Origin: Listeria ivanovii subsp. londoniensis
GTDB taxonomy: Bacteria; Bacillota; Bacilli; Lactobacillales; Listeriaceae
DNA length: 64,000 nt
NCBI RefSeq assembly: GCF_000763495.1
Contig: NZ_CP009576.1
Coordinates: 444,001 to 508,000, forward strand
Direction: 5' to 3'
Positions 8,081 through 16,480 of the stretch are shown in pieces. The notes beneath the pieces were generated by a model. That model worked only from the letters and a program-made list of their open reading frames with translations. It was not told the origin of the DNA and ran no database searches. The position numbers and the translations under genes are program-made. Position 1 is the first letter of the stretch. Each line of letters opens with the position of its first letter.

Positions 8081-8590
8081 ATGGAAAAGTGGGACTTATA
8101 CGATAATCAGCGCCAAATAACGGGTAAAACGCACATTCGCGGGGAAAAAATGCAGCCAGGCGAGCTTCATTTGGTTATTCATGTGTGTATTTTTAACGAA
8201 AAAAATCAATTACTCATCCAAAAGCGCCAAAAAGATAAAGAGTCTTGGCCAGGATATTGGGATTTATCTGCCGCAGGTTCAGCATTAAAAGGTGAAACGA
8301 GTCAACAAGCAGCCGAACGAGAAGTCCAAGAAGAACTAGGAATCAAACTAGATTTAAGTAAGGCGCGCGCTAAATTCAGTTTTCATTTTGACTATGGTTT
8401 CGATGATTACTGGTTCGTTACAACAAACATCAAACTGAGTGACTTAAAATTACAACAAGAAGAAGTAGCGGACGCTCGATTTGTGACGAAAGAAGAACTC
8501 GAAAATTTAAGCGCCACTGGTGAAATGATTCCGTATTTCTTTTTAGACAAGCTTTTTGACCTGAAAAATGCCACAAGTAGTCACTTTTAA
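8081..8590 (+). CDS. Nudix hydrolase
   Basis: A 169-residue Nudix protein. The Nudix box runs over GSALKGETSQQAAEREVQEE and then LGI, fitting GX5EX7REUXEEXGU. The preceding segment (LLIQKRQKDKESWPGYWDLSAAG) and the opening WDLYDNQRQITG resemble the YfcD/isopentenyl-diphosphate-isomerase-like branch, so an IDI-like role is possible. The start follows AAAGGAGGC. It lies only 89 bases after the DeoR gene, where I recall Tat and iron-uptake genes in L. monocytogenes EGD-e. Confidence 0.85.
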   Translation: MEKWDLYDNQRQITGKTHIRGEKMQPGELHLVIHVCIFNEKNQLLIQKRQKDKESWPGYWDLSAAGSALKGETSQQAAEREVQEELGIKLDLSKARAKFSFHFDYGFDDYWFVTTNIKLSDLKLQQEEVADARFVTKEELENLSATGEMIPYFFLDKLFDLKNATSSHF

Positions 8591-8687
8591 TAAATATAAC
8601 TAAAATTCCACTTAACAAATCACGTGCTTACACTTATAATAGTACAGAGACAAGAGAAAAACTCCAATTCAGAAAGAGAGTGGTAAT

Positions 8688-9407
8688 ATGGGCCGTAAAT
8701 GGGCAAATATTAAAGAGAAAAAAGCGTCAAAAGATAAAACAAATAGTCGTATCTATGCAAAATTTGGTATTGAAATATATGTAGCGGCTAAATCAGGCGA
8801 CCCAGATCCACATTCCAACCAAAAATTACGCTTTGTTATCGAACGTGCAAAAACATACAATGTACCAAAACATATTATTGATCGTGCTATCGAAAAAGCA
8901 AAAGGAACTGGCGACGAAACGTATTCCGAACTACGCTATGAAGGCTTTGGTCCAAATGGTTCGATGATTATTGTCGATGCGTTAACAAATAATGTAAACC
9001 GAACTGCCTCTGATGTACGTGCTGCTTATAGTAAAAATGGTGGTAATATGGGCGTTAGTGGCTCCGTTGCTTATATGTTTGATAATACCGCGATTTTCGG
9101 TGTGGAAGGTAAAGACGCCGACGAACTGCTTGAACTTTTAATGGAAGCAGATATTGATGTTCGTGATATTTCAGATGAAGATGGACAAGCGATTGTTTAT
9201 GCGGAACCAGAAGATTTCCACAAAGTTCAAGAAGGATTAAAAGCGGCGGGAATGGAAGAATTTACAGTAGCTGAAATCGAAATGATCCCTCAAAACGACA
9301 TTCAATTAGCAGGAGAGGATTTAGAAAAATTCGAGAAACTAATTGATGCTTTAGAAGACCTAGAAGACGTTCAAAAAGTATATCATAATGTCGAATTAGA
9401 AGATTAA
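8688..9407 (+). CDS. YebC/PmpR family regulatory protein
   Basis: A 239-residue protein of the YebC/TACO1 family (YeeN branch). It begins [20 protein letters not shown] and has the conserved [20 protein letters not shown] and [14 protein letters not shown] segments. The length is typical. YebC proteins help translation of polyproline-type stalls or act as DNA-binding regulators, depending on the paralogue. The ribosome site is AAAGAGAGTGG. The zinc-ribbon gene follows after 25 bases, probably co-transcribed. Confidence 0.88.
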   Translation: MGRKWANIKEKKASKDKTNSRIYAKFGIEIYVAAKSGDPDPHSNQKLRFVIERAKTYNVPKHIIDRAIEKAKGTGDETYSELRYEGFGPNGSMIIVDALTNNVNRTASDVRAAYSKNGGNMGVSGSVAYMFDNTAIFGVEGKDADELLELLMEADIDVRDISDEDGQAIVYAEPEDFHKVQEGLKAAGMEEFTVAEIEMIPQNDIQLAGEDLEKFEKLIDALEDLEDVQKVYHNVELED

Positions 9408-9432
9408 AACAACAATCGGAGGAACAAGCAAA

Positions 9433-9765
9433 ATGCCAAAATTACCAAATTGCCCAGAATGTAATTCAGAATATGCTTACGAAGACCGCGGACTCCTAAT
9501 CTGCCCAGAATGCGGGCATGAATGGAGTGCAGTAGCAGAAACGCAAGAAGAGAAAGTATTCAAAGATTCTAACGGTAACATCCTTACAGATGGCGATTCC
9601 GTTACTGTCATCAAAGACTTAAAAGTAAAAGGCGCATCAAACCCAATTAAAATGGGAACCAAAGTAAAAAATATCCGCCTAGTTGACGGCGACCATGATA
9701 TTGATTGTAAGATTGATGGTTTTGGTCCAATGAAACTGAAATCAGAATTTGTGAAGAAGATATAG
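9433..9765 (+). CDS. PhnA/YjdM family zinc-ribbon protein
   Basis: A 110-residue protein with an N-terminal zinc ribbon of two CPEC knuckles ([26 protein letters not shown]) and a C-terminal small beta domain with [21 protein letters not shown], typical of the PhnA/YjdM family. Despite the name the family is not a proven phosphonoacetate hydrolase. The start follows ATCGGAGGAAC, and the gene ends at a strong terminator shared with the convergent GntR gene. Confidence 0.85.
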   Translation: MPKLPNCPECNSEYAYEDRGLLICPECGHEWSAVAETQEEKVFKDSNGNILTDGDSVTVIKDLKVKGASNPIKMGTKVKNIRLVDGDHDIDCKIDGFGPMKLKSEFVKKI

Positions 9766-9769
9766 CAGA

Positions 9770-9811
9770 AAAACAGCGATTCTCAATAATTTGGGAGTCG
9801 CTGTTTTTTAT
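9770..9811. terminator. Bidirectional terminator
   Basis: AACAGCGATTCTC pairs with GGGAGTCGCTGTT and has T runs on both strands, between the convergent PhnA and GntR genes. Confidence 0.85.
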
Positions 9812-10524
9812 TAATTCTGCACAAAAACCGTCTCAAACACAAACGATTCATACGTATGTCGCGTAATCGAATATTCAAAAACACGCCCGTCCTCCAAATG
9901 AGCGAGTTTCTCAATTTCCATCATAAAGGTAGGTTCTTCCAACTCGAGCAACTTGCTATCCTCTTGGTTCGATTTATCACCTCGAACCCAAACATGCGCA
10001 CTCTGCATTTTTAATTTCAAATCTTCTCGAATATAGTTATAAATCGAGTCTTCTAAGTGGCGTGGTTCTAGTCCTGGAATAATCGCTAGTGGCATATAGG
10101 TGTGTTCAATCGAATATGCTTTATGACCAACCTCCCTCATCCGAATTATTCGGTAAATATAGTCATCTTGCATTTCTAGTTTTTCGGCTACTTCCTTTGA
10201 AGGCTTTTCAATCGAGAATAAAATAACTTTTGACTTAATATTGTCTTTTCCAAAGGTATTTACAAGCCCAGCCATCGGTCCGAGAGCTAATTCGCCGCCG
10301 TTTGTCGAGTGAGATTTCACGAAAGTACCAGCCCCGCGACGCCTAATAATCATCCCTTCTTGAACAAGCATATCCAGTGCTTTTTTGACGGTAAGCTTAC
10401 TGCAACCATATTCACGAGCCAACGTATCTCCATCCGGTAATTTTTCATTAATCGTATATTTATTTTGGTTAATTTTATCACGGATATCTATGTATATTTC
10501 CATGTATTTAGCCATTCCCGACAT
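9811..10524 (-). CDS. GntR/UTRA family transcriptional regulator
   Basis: A 237-residue regulator. The N-terminal winged helix-turn-helix (about 10-75) contains EKLPDGDTLAREYGCSKLTV and GMIIRRRGAGTFV. The C-terminal UTRA ligand domain (about 90-230) ends with the usual YEFEISRHTYESFVF-like strand pattern. Upstream in-frame ATGs exist, but AAAAGGAGCC before MSGMAKYM sets the start. It is divergent from the beta-glucosidase/PTS operon and probably represses it, released by a phosphorylated beta-glucoside. Confidence 0.85.
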   Translation of the reverse strand: MSGMAKYMEIYIDIRDKINQNKYTINEKLPDGDTLAREYGCSKLTVKKALDMLVQEGMIIRRRGAGTFVKSHSTNGGELALGPMAGLVNTFGKDNIKSKVILFSIEKPSKEVAEKLEMQDDYIYRIIRMREVGHKAYSIEHTYMPLAIIPGLEPRHLEDSIYNYIREDLKLKMQSAHVWVRGDKSNQEDSKLLELEEPTFMMEIEKLAHLEDGRVFEYSITRHTYESFVFETVFVQN

Positions 10525-10556
10525 TTTATTGGCTCCTTTTCTCATGTAATAAAGAT

Positions 10557-10571
10557 AGTATATCATATACT
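10557..10571. promoter_or_regulatory. Candidate GntR operator
   Basis: Perfect palindrome AGTATATCATATACT, with AAAGTATATAT and AAAAGTAT half-site-like repeats just downstream (10598-10623). It lies between the divergent regulator and the GH1/PTS operon. Confidence 0.6.
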
Positions 10572-10623
10572 TTTGATAAAAGGTATCTCTATAACTAAAA
10601 GTATATATCTTTTTTTAAAAGTA

Positions 10624-10652
10624 TTGTTTTTTAAATAAATGTATGCTATATT
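10624..10652 (+). promoter_or_regulatory. Promoter of the GH1/PTS operon
   Basis: -35 TTGTTT (10624-10629), 17-base spacer and -10 TATATT (10647-10652). The spacing to the ATG at 10681 is reasonable and AAAGGGAGG lies between. Confidence 0.5.
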
Positions 10653-10680
10653 TATTTTGACAAAAGGGAGGCCATAAAAC

Positions 10681-12117
10681 ATGAAAGAATTATTAACATT
10701 TCCAAAAGACTTCTGGTGGGGCTCTGCATGGTCTGCAGAACAAGCAGAAGGCCGCGGCGACACTGGAAAAGCAAAGACTGTTTGGGAGCATTGGTTTGAA
10801 ACAGAACCGAATCGCTTTTACGAAGGTATAGGATCAGAAGTTACAACCGATCATTTTAATCGCTTCAAAGAAGATGTGCAGTGGATGAAGAAAACAGGAC
10901 ATAACTCGTTCCGGATTTCGATTTCATGGGCGCGGATGTTTCCTAGTGACGGCGTTGGAGAAGTAAACCCAAAGGCAATTGCATTTTATCGTGATTTACT
11001 TACTGAAATGAATGAAAACGGTATCAAACCATTTGCGAACTTATATCATTTCGATATGCCAGTTGCACTTCAAGATGCGGGTGGTTGGGAATCAAGGGAA
11101 GTCGTTGATGCCTATGTTCATTTTGCAGATACTTGTTTTAAAGAATTTGGCGATTTAGTTTACCACTGGTTTACGTTCAATGAGCCACTTGGACCAATTC
11201 TTGGTGGTTATTTAGAAGATTTCCATTATCCGAATCAAATTGATTTCAAACGAGGGGCACAAGCTGGTTTTAATACTATTTTAGCCCATGCCCTAGCGAT
11301 TAAAGCATTCAAAAAATTAAATTTAACTTCGAAAATAGGTGTGATTTTAAATCTTAGTCCTACTTATCCGCGTAGCCAAAATGCATATGATCTAGAAGCT
11401 GCAGAAATCTGTGATGCTTTTTATACGAGAAGTTTCCTAGATCCAATGGTTAAAGGGACTTTCCCAGCAAAATTAGTTGAAATCATGCGCGAATATGACC
11501 AAATGCCGGAATATACAGAAGCTGATTTGGTTACCATTAAAGAAAATACGGCACAAATTCTTGGTTTGAATTATTATGAACCGCGACGTGTTAAAGCTCG
11601 TCTTACTGCTATCAATGAGAAGAGCCCATTTTTACCGGATTGGTTTTTTGAACCACATAATATGCCTGGCAAACGAATGAATATTTATCGCGGTTGGGAA
11701 ATTTATGAACGTGGTATTTATGATTTATGTATAGATATTCGTGATAATTACGGTAATATCGAATCCTTTATTTCCGAAAATGGGATGGGTGTTGCGAGTG
11801 AAGAACGCTTCCTAAATGCAGAAGGTCAAATTGAAGATGATTACCGGATTGAGTTTGTCAAAGATCACCTAGCATACGTACATCAAGCGATCCAAGAAGG
11901 TTGTGATATTAAGGGTTATCACTTATGGACATTTATTGATTGCTGGTCATGGATTAATGCGTATAAAAATCGTTACGGGTTAGTTTCGCTAGATGTAAAA
12001 ACTGGCAAGCGGACGATGAAAAAAAGTGGCGAGTTTTATAAAAAAATGAGTGATGCTAATGGCTTTGAGTATGAAACAAGCAAGATTGTAGGGACTAAAA
12101 AGGGAGGAAATAACTGA
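10681..12117 (+). CDS. GH1 6-phospho-beta-glucosidase
   Basis: A 478-residue glycoside hydrolase of family 1. The acid/base Glu is E168 in TFNEP and the nucleophile is E366 in ISENGMG. It opens with FPKDFWWGSAWSAEQAEG, the family's first strand. Because the neighbours are cellobiose-type PTS IIC and IIB genes, the substrate is probably a 6-phospho-beta-glucoside made during uptake. The start follows AAAGGGAGG, and the stop overlaps the IIC start (ACTGATGG). It acts in the cytoplasm as the first gene of the operon. Confidence 0.9.
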   Translation: MKELLTFPKDFWWGSAWSAEQAEGRGDTGKAKTVWEHWFETEPNRFYEGIGSEVTTDHFNRFKEDVQWMKKTGHNSFRISISWARMFPSDGVGEVNPKAIAFYRDLLTEMNENGIKPFANLYHFDMPVALQDAGGWESREVVDAYVHFADTCFKEFGDLVYHWFTFNEPLGPILGGYLEDFHYPNQIDFKRGAQAGFNTILAHALAIKAFKKLNLTSKIGVILNLSPTYPRSQNAYDLEAAEICDAFYTRSFLDPMVKGTFPAKLVEIMREYDQMPEYTEADLVTIKENTAQILGLNYYEPRRVKARLTAINEKSPFLPDWFFEPHNMPGKRMNIYRGWEIYERGIYDLCIDIRDNYGNIESFISENGMGVASEERFLNAEGQIEDDYRIEFVKDHLAYVHQAIQEGCDIKGYHLWTFIDCWSWINAYKNRYGLVSLDVKTGKRTMKKSGEFYKKMSDANGFEYETSKIVGTKKGGNN

Positions 12118-13451
12118 TGGCAGAGTCGAAAAAAAAGTCGATTGTTAATGGGTTTATTAATGTAGCACAAAAGCTCGGGGGACAGATTCATTTGCGTTCC
12201 TTGCGTGATGCTTTTGCGAGTATTATGCCATTTATGATTTTGGCTGGTTTTGTAACGCTAATCAATTATGTTATTTTAGAACCAACTGGCTTTATGGGCA
12301 AGATTGTTAACCCTGACACACTCAGAACCTGGCAAGAAATCGGGATCTCGATTGGGAACGGAACGCTAAGTGTTATTACGTTACTTGTAACTGTCGCAAT
12401 TTCGTACCACTTATGTTTAAACCGTGGCTATAAAAATGTGATTGCCCCAATTTTAGTTGCTCTATCTTCTTTCATTGTGGTGACACCGATTGCGACAACC
12501 TTTCTTCCAGAAGGAGCAACTAAATCCATCGAAGTTCCAAATGTTATCCCTGTTAGCTATACTGGTGCAGCTGGCATGTTCGTCGGAATTATCGTTGGCT
12601 TGATTGCAACGGATTTATTCATTAAACTATCCAAAAACAAACGGATGCAAATCAATTTAACCGGAAATATTCCACCAGCTGTGATTAAGTCATTTAATGT
12701 ATTAATTCCAATTATGATTACGGTGATTATTTTCTCGGTTGTATCATTCGCGGTCAACCAAATTTTCAGCATGGACTTTAATACGTTAGTAACGACAATT
12801 ATTACGAAACCACTTAGTTATGTAACGACAAGTCTGCCAGGATTCTTGCTTATTACTTCTATCGCCAATCTATTCTTTGGTTTAGGTATTCACCAAGCCG
12901 TTATTTCTGGACCGTTACTAGATCCGTTTTTACTACAAAATATGCAAGAAAACATGGTTGCCTATGCGAATCATCAAGAAATCCCCCATATTATCAACAT
13001 GGCATTTAAAGACACTTTTGCTGTTATGGGTGGATCAGGAAATACGATTGGCTTATTAATTGCTATTTTCATCTTTGGGAAACGAAAAGACTATAAAGAT
13101 ATTTCCAAATTGTCTGCGGCGCCTTCTCTTTTCAACATTAGTGAACCAATTATCTTTGGACTACCAATCGTTTTCAATCCGTTACTAATTATTCCATTTG
13201 TACTTGCACCGATTTTCTCACTAACAACAGCGTATTATGCGACCGCAGCTGGTTGGATTAATCATGTCGTTGTGCAAACCCCATGGACGACACCGCCTAT
13301 TATTTCAGGTTTCCTGGCAACTGGTGGAGACTGGCGAGCGTCTGTTTTACAAATAATTATCATTGTAGTGACCGTCTTTATCTATCTACCGTTCTTGCGC
13401 ATGGATGAAAAAGTCGCATTTGCTACAGCACAAAAAGCAGAAGAAAAATAA
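12117..13451 (+). CDS. PTS lactose/cellobiose-type IIC permease
   Basis: A 444-residue polytopic permease of the lactose/N,N-diacetylchitobiose/cellobiose IIC family, with about ten hydrophobic segments. Family features include the opening LRSLRDAFASIMPFMILAGF, GLGIHQAVISGPLLDPF, the AAPSLFNISEPIIFGLPIVF loop and TPWTTPPIISGFLATGGDWR. No IIA gene follows IIB, so the IIA must come from elsewhere. It is translationally coupled to the GH1 gene. Confidence 0.9.
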   Translation: MAESKKKSIVNGFINVAQKLGGQIHLRSLRDAFASIMPFMILAGFVTLINYVILEPTGFMGKIVNPDTLRTWQEIGISIGNGTLSVITLLVTVAISYHLCLNRGYKNVIAPILVALSSFIVVTPIATTFLPEGATKSIEVPNVIPVSYTGAAGMFVGIIVGLIATDLFIKLSKNKRMQINLTGNIPPAVIKSFNVLIPIMITVIIFSVVSFAVNQIFSMDFNTLVTTIITKPLSYVTTSLPGFLLITSIANLFFGLGIHQAVISGPLLDPFLLQNMQENMVAYANHQEIPHIINMAFKDTFAVMGGSGNTIGLLIAIFIFGKRKDYKDISKLSAAPSLFNISEPIIFGLPIVFNPLLIIPFVLAPIFSLTTAYYATAAGWINHVVVQTPWTTPPIISGFLATGGDWRASVLQIIIIVVTVFIYLPFLRMDEKVAFATAQKAEEK

Positions 13452-13468
13452 GAGAGGAAGTTTAACTC

Positions 13469-13771
13469 ATGAAAAATATTTTATTAGTATGTAACGCTGG
13501 TATGTCAACAAGTTTCTTAGTAGAAAAAATGAAAACAGCCGGAACAGAACAAGGAATTGAAGCGAATATTTGGGCTGTATCCGACGCCGAATTACACGAA
13601 AACTGGGAAAAAGCAGATGTCATTTTACTTGGCCCTCAAGTTGGCTATTTAAAAGGAAACACCGAAAAAGTAGTCGGTGGAAAAATTCCTGTCGAAGTAA
13701 TCAATATGCTTGATTACGGACGTGTGAACGGGGCAGCTGTTCTTGACCGTGCAATGGAATTAATTGGTTAA
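13469..13771 (+). CDS. PTS cellobiose-type IIB component
   Basis: A 100-residue EIIB of the lactose/cellobiose family. C8 in LLVCNAGMSTS is the phosphorylated cysteine, and the rest (VILLGPQVGYL) fits the Rossmann-like fold. It is the last gene of the GH1-IIC-IIB operon, 17 bases after IIC, with AGAGAGGAAG as ribosome site. Confidence 0.9.
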   Translation: MKNILLVCNAGMSTSFLVEKMKTAGTEQGIEANIWAVSDAELHENWEKADVILLGPQVGYLKGNTEKVVGGKIPVEVINMLDYGRVNGAAVLDRAMELIG

Positions 13772-13780
13772 GAAATTGCA

Positions 13781-13815
13781 AAAGGAGTGTGACGTCATGT
13801 CGCACTCCTTTTTTA
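13781..13815 (+). terminator. Rho-independent terminator
   Basis: AAAGGAGTGTGAC pairs with GTCGCACTCCTTT and is followed by a T run. Confidence 0.9.
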
Positions 13816-13828
13816 TCGAGCTAGAAAG

Positions 13829-13837
13829 TGTTATAAT
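13829..13837 (+). promoter_or_regulatory. Extended -10 promoter element
   Basis: TGTTATAAT (TGnTATAAT) lies 24 bases before the small gene at 13861. No good -35 was found because the preceding terminator T run occupies that place. Confidence 0.6.
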
Positions 13838-13860
13838 ATGTGAAAAGGAGCGGAATTACG

Positions 13861-14055
13861 ATGAAATATGTAAAATCACAAATGAAAGAGCTTGTAAAAG
13901 ATAGCGTGGATCTTCAAGAACGCCTTCAAAAGCTAATGAAAGAAATGGATTTAGAAAAAAGTTTCGCTTTAAAAGCACTTTATCATTCAGAAGTAGCTGA
14001 TGGCGGGCATTACCAAACAGCTTATCAAGATTTGGATTATAAATATAAAGATTAA
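13861..14055 (+). CDS. Small charged protein, 64 aa
   Basis: Begins MKYVKSQMKELVKDSVDLQE after AAAAGGAGCGG; an earlier in-frame GTG overlaps that ribosome site and is rejected. It is mostly amphipathic helix with an acidic, tyrosine-rich end (YQTAYQDLDYKYKD). It has its own promoter and terminator. I do not recognise a family. Confidence 0.7.
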   Translation: MKYVKSQMKELVKDSVDLQERLQKLMKEMDLEKSFALKALYHSEVADGGHYQTAYQDLDYKYKD

Positions 14056-14060
14056 CCAAC

Positions 14061-14099
14061 TAATGGCTCTGCTAAAAAATTTTAGCAGAGCCATTTTTA
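14061..14099. terminator. Bidirectional terminator
   Basis: AATGGCTCTGCTAAA pairs with TTTAGCAGAGCCATT and is followed by T; it serves both convergent genes. Confidence 0.9.
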
Positions 14100-15017
14100 T
14101 AGATATTTTCCTTGGATTTCGTTTAAGTAAGCAACAAAATTAGCATAAAAGTCATCACGATTTTGAATGGTTACATGCGTTCCTAGCTGCAAAATAAAGC
14201 GATAACCAGCCTCGTGATCAGGCAGCGTTACTTTTGCAAAAAAGTGTTCAGCGTCATGTCGTTTAATTTCTACCAAATTAAAACGCTCAACGATTTGTTC
14301 GCGGGCGATTTTGTCAACAATAAGCGAGACTTCATGCATTAAAAAGTGGGGCTGTGAGGGAATGGGGCCAATAGGTTTAACAGCAAATGGACGGGCTTCA
14401 AAAGTCTCTGCCAGCACGCTAAACTCAACAATTCGCGATAGTTTAAAAGTTCGAAAGTCGCTGCGCTCCAAACTGTAACCTTGCAAATACCAAGAACGAT
14501 TCCTAAAAAGGAGGTGATAAGGCTCTGTTTTCCGGATAGTTTGATTCCCGCTTCGGTCAATATAGCAGAGTTCTACAAGTTGGCGTTTTTTAATCGCTAA
14601 GTATAGTTTTTCCACTTGGGAATTTGAATCACTTTTTGTAGTTAAATTGGAGAAATCTACCGAAATAGAACTTGCAAAAGATTCGCTTGTCGGGTCGAGC
14701 ATATTTTTCATTTTCTGCAAAGTTTTCTTTGTTTCGATGGAAGAAAGGAGCTGTTCCATGCCATCCAAGCTGGTAATAATGGCCTGCAAATCTTCTGTTG
14801 TCAGGAGCTTCTTATCGACTTTGTAGGTTGGCATAATCCCAATACCGCCTTTTGTTCCTGCAATCGTGTAAATCGGGATATTTGCCATCGATAACGTGTC
14901 AATGTCGCGGAAAATAGTTCGCTTAGAAACTTCGAACATTTCCGCCATTTCAGAAGCACTGACTAATTCTCGCTGTAAAAGTAGCATAATAATACCAATA
15001 AGCCGCTCGATTTTCAT
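14097..15017 (-). CDS. HTH_11/WYL-domain (YafY family) regulator
   Basis: A 306-residue regulator. The N-terminal HTH_11 domain (about 1-60) contains SASEMAEMFEVSKRTIFRDI. The WYL domain (about 145-225) includes VELCYIDRSGNQTIRKTEPY and LFRNRSWYLQGYS. The C-terminal WCX-like extension follows. It is divergent from a GyrI-like protein, with a perfect inverted repeat in the shared upstream region, a frequent arrangement in which the WYL regulator controls the ligand-binding neighbour. Confidence 0.87.
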   Translation of the reverse strand: MKIERLIGIIMLLLQRELVSASEMAEMFEVSKRTIFRDIDTLSMANIPIYTIAGTKGGIGIMPTYKVDKKLLTTEDLQAIITSLDGMEQLLSSIETKKTLQKMKNMLDPTSESFASSISVDFSNLTTKSDSNSQVEKLYLAIKKRQLVELCYIDRSGNQTIRKTEPYHLLFRNRSWYLQGYSLERSDFRTFKLSRIVEFSVLAETFEARPFAVKPIGPIPSQPHFLMHEVSLIVDKIAREQIVERFNLVEIKRHDAEHFFAKVTLPDHEAGYRFILQLGTHVTIQNRDDFYANFVAYLNEIQGKYL

Positions 15018-15039
15018 TTTTGTTCTCCTTTATTTTCGA

Positions 15040-15063
15040 ATGATGACAGACAGTTGTCATCAT
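15040..15063. promoter_or_regulatory. Candidate operator of the WYL regulator
   Basis: Perfect inverted repeat ATGATGACA (15040-15048), six-base spacer, TGTCATCAT (15055-15063), in the divergent intergenic region of 102 bases. Confidence 0.7.
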
Positions 15064-15119
15064 TTACGTGTTATAGTTACATCATATCAAAGTTAAGTAA
15101 CTTTTTGGAGGGAAATATT

Positions 15120-15536
15120 ATGGCATTTGAAATTGTTGAATTAAAAGCAGAAACATTTACTGGAACTAAATCCGAAATCCCTGAATTTGATCCACAAAAA
15201 GGTTTTGGACCAATGAGTGAAATTAAAGAATCTGCCTTTACAAAATTTGCAAAAAATGAGAAAGACTACGTAGGCATTAATGCAAGCCTTGATGGTTTAC
15301 AATATTATATCGTTGCAAGTGTGGATGGCACAGGCGATACAACTTTTAGCGTCCCAGCAGGAAAATACGCTAAATTCGTAACGAGCGAAACAGACCGCCC
15401 AGCACTTGACGGCTTCATCGGTGGAGCATACGGCGAAGTTAGCCAGAGCAGTGACGTTGCAATTGCTGGTTCATTTAACTTGGAAGATCTCAGAGAAGCA
15501 GACTTTACGATTTATATTCCAGTTGTAGCAAAATAA
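15120..15536 (+). CDS. GyrI-like/effector-binding domain protein
   Basis: A 138-residue stand-alone protein of the GyrI-like (AraC effector-binding) small-molecule-binding fold. It begins MAFEIVELKAETFTGTKSEI and ends with the acidic DFTIYIPVVAK strand typical of the fold. The start follows TTGGAGGG. It is divergent from the WYL regulator and probably controlled by it. The ligand is unknown; some relatives bind or hydrolyse cyanine-like and other toxic compounds. Confidence 0.8.
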   Translation: MAFEIVELKAETFTGTKSEIPEFDPQKGFGPMSEIKESAFTKFAKNEKDYVGINASLDGLQYYIVASVDGTGDTTFSVPAGKYAKFVTSETDRPALDGFIGGAYGEVSQSSDVAIAGSFNLEDLREADFTIYIPVVAK

Positions 15537-15538
15537 GG

Positions 15539-15587
15539 AAAAACACCCCAGCGCCAAATTGATTTTTGGTGTCGGGGTGTTTTTTTA
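15539..15587. terminator. Bidirectional terminator
   Basis: AACACCCCAGCGCCAAA pairs imperfectly with TTTGGTGTCGGGGTGTT, followed by a T run. Confidence 0.85.
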
Positions 15588-15992
15588 TGCTTTTCTTTGG
15601 ATAATTTCTAAACAAAACATATAGAAAAAGCAGATGACAATATAACCAATAGCAAGACTTGAAAGCGATACTTGTACCTTTTTTTGGGTACTTAAAACAG
15701 TCAAAAGTATTGGTACTAATATGGCTGATATGATAATAAAGTAAAATGAAAATGTATTTCTATTTCTAAAATATCTCTCATCTTTTTCTGACTTCTCTTT
15801 TTTATATTGTTTCTCAAAGGTTTCTTTAAAAATGAAAATGGAGAAGAATACTCCGATTGCAACTATAACGAATAAGTCCAAAAGACTATTTTCCGTAAGA
15901 GGTTGCTCTCCATTTGCAATAGGCATAATTAAAAAAGCAGATACTGTTATTAAAATCATACTAACTATTCTCATAAGTCGATACTTGCTCAT
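15585..15992 (-). CDS. Four-helix membrane protein, partner of XRE regulator
   Basis: A 135-residue protein with four hydrophobic segments (about 10-27, 35-52, 80-100 and 108-127) and a charged cytoplasmic loop (KEKSEKDERYFRNRNT). It resembles the DUF2178-like membrane proteins that commonly follow a small XRE-family regulator in Firmicutes. The regulator gene ends two bases before it, so the two form an operon. Its function is unknown. Confidence 0.7.
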   Translation of the reverse strand: MSKYRLMRIVSMILITVSAFLIMPIANGEQPLTENSLLDLFVIVAIGVFFSIFIFKETFEKQYKKEKSEKDERYFRNRNTFSFYFIIISAILVPILLTVLSTQKKVQVSLSSLAIGYIVICFFYMFCLEIIQRKA

Positions 15993-15994
15993 CC

Positions 15995-16198
15995 CTACTC
16001 CTTCTCTAGCTGAAATATCTCTTCTACCGCTAACTCAAAATACTTAGCTATCTTCAAACTAAGCTCTAGACTTGGATTATATTTCCCTTTTTCGATTGCG
16101 TGAATGGTCTGCCTTGAAACCTCTAATATCGAAGCTAAATCATTTTGCGCAATCCCTCTTTCTTCGCGTAACGTTTTAACTCGATTTATAACTTTCAA
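15995..16198 (-). CDS. Small XRE-family HTH regulator
   Basis: A 67-residue Cro/CI-type helix-turn-helix protein. The core is RVKTLREERGIAQNDLASIL followed by EVSRQTIHAIEKGKYNPSLE. The TTG was chosen because AGGTGGTGA lies a few bases before it; a more upstream TTG would add six residues without a ribosome site. It is the first gene of a two-gene operon with the membrane protein and is probably autoregulatory. Confidence 0.82.
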   Translation of the reverse strand: MKVINRVKTLREERGIAQNDLASILEVSRQTIHAIEKGKYNPSLELSLKIAKYFELAVEEIFQLEKE

Positions 16199-16394
16199 AT
16201 AATCACCACCTAGCAAGGATATCTTTACAAACAGTTTAAAATAAAACGAGAGAAATGTAAAGCCAACTTTACTTGTTTTCCCAAAAAAGTTTCGAGTAGA
16301 TATTTAAAGTTGATTTTATTCATCCATTTATCACACATACTCACAATCTTATTTGTTATGACTTTTTATGGTTAAGTGAGTGACAAAAATTAAA

Positions 16395-16423
16395 TTGACT
16401 AGCCAAAATTATTGCCTTAAGAT
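16395..16423 (+). promoter_or_regulatory. Promoter of the iolABCD operon
   Basis: -35 TTGACT (16395-16400), 17-base spacer and -10 TAAGAT (16418-16423). The 264-base gap upstream of iolA holds no gene. Confidence 0.65.
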
Positions 16424-16480
16424 GAGTGTATAAGCGACTTTCGGTTAAGTTGTGAGTAATGGAAGTGGAGGGATAGATAG

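Noticed and set aside
16220..16394. Riboswitch or T-box before iolA
   Set aside because: No conserved T-box or known aptamer motif; AT-rich sequence and short repeats only.
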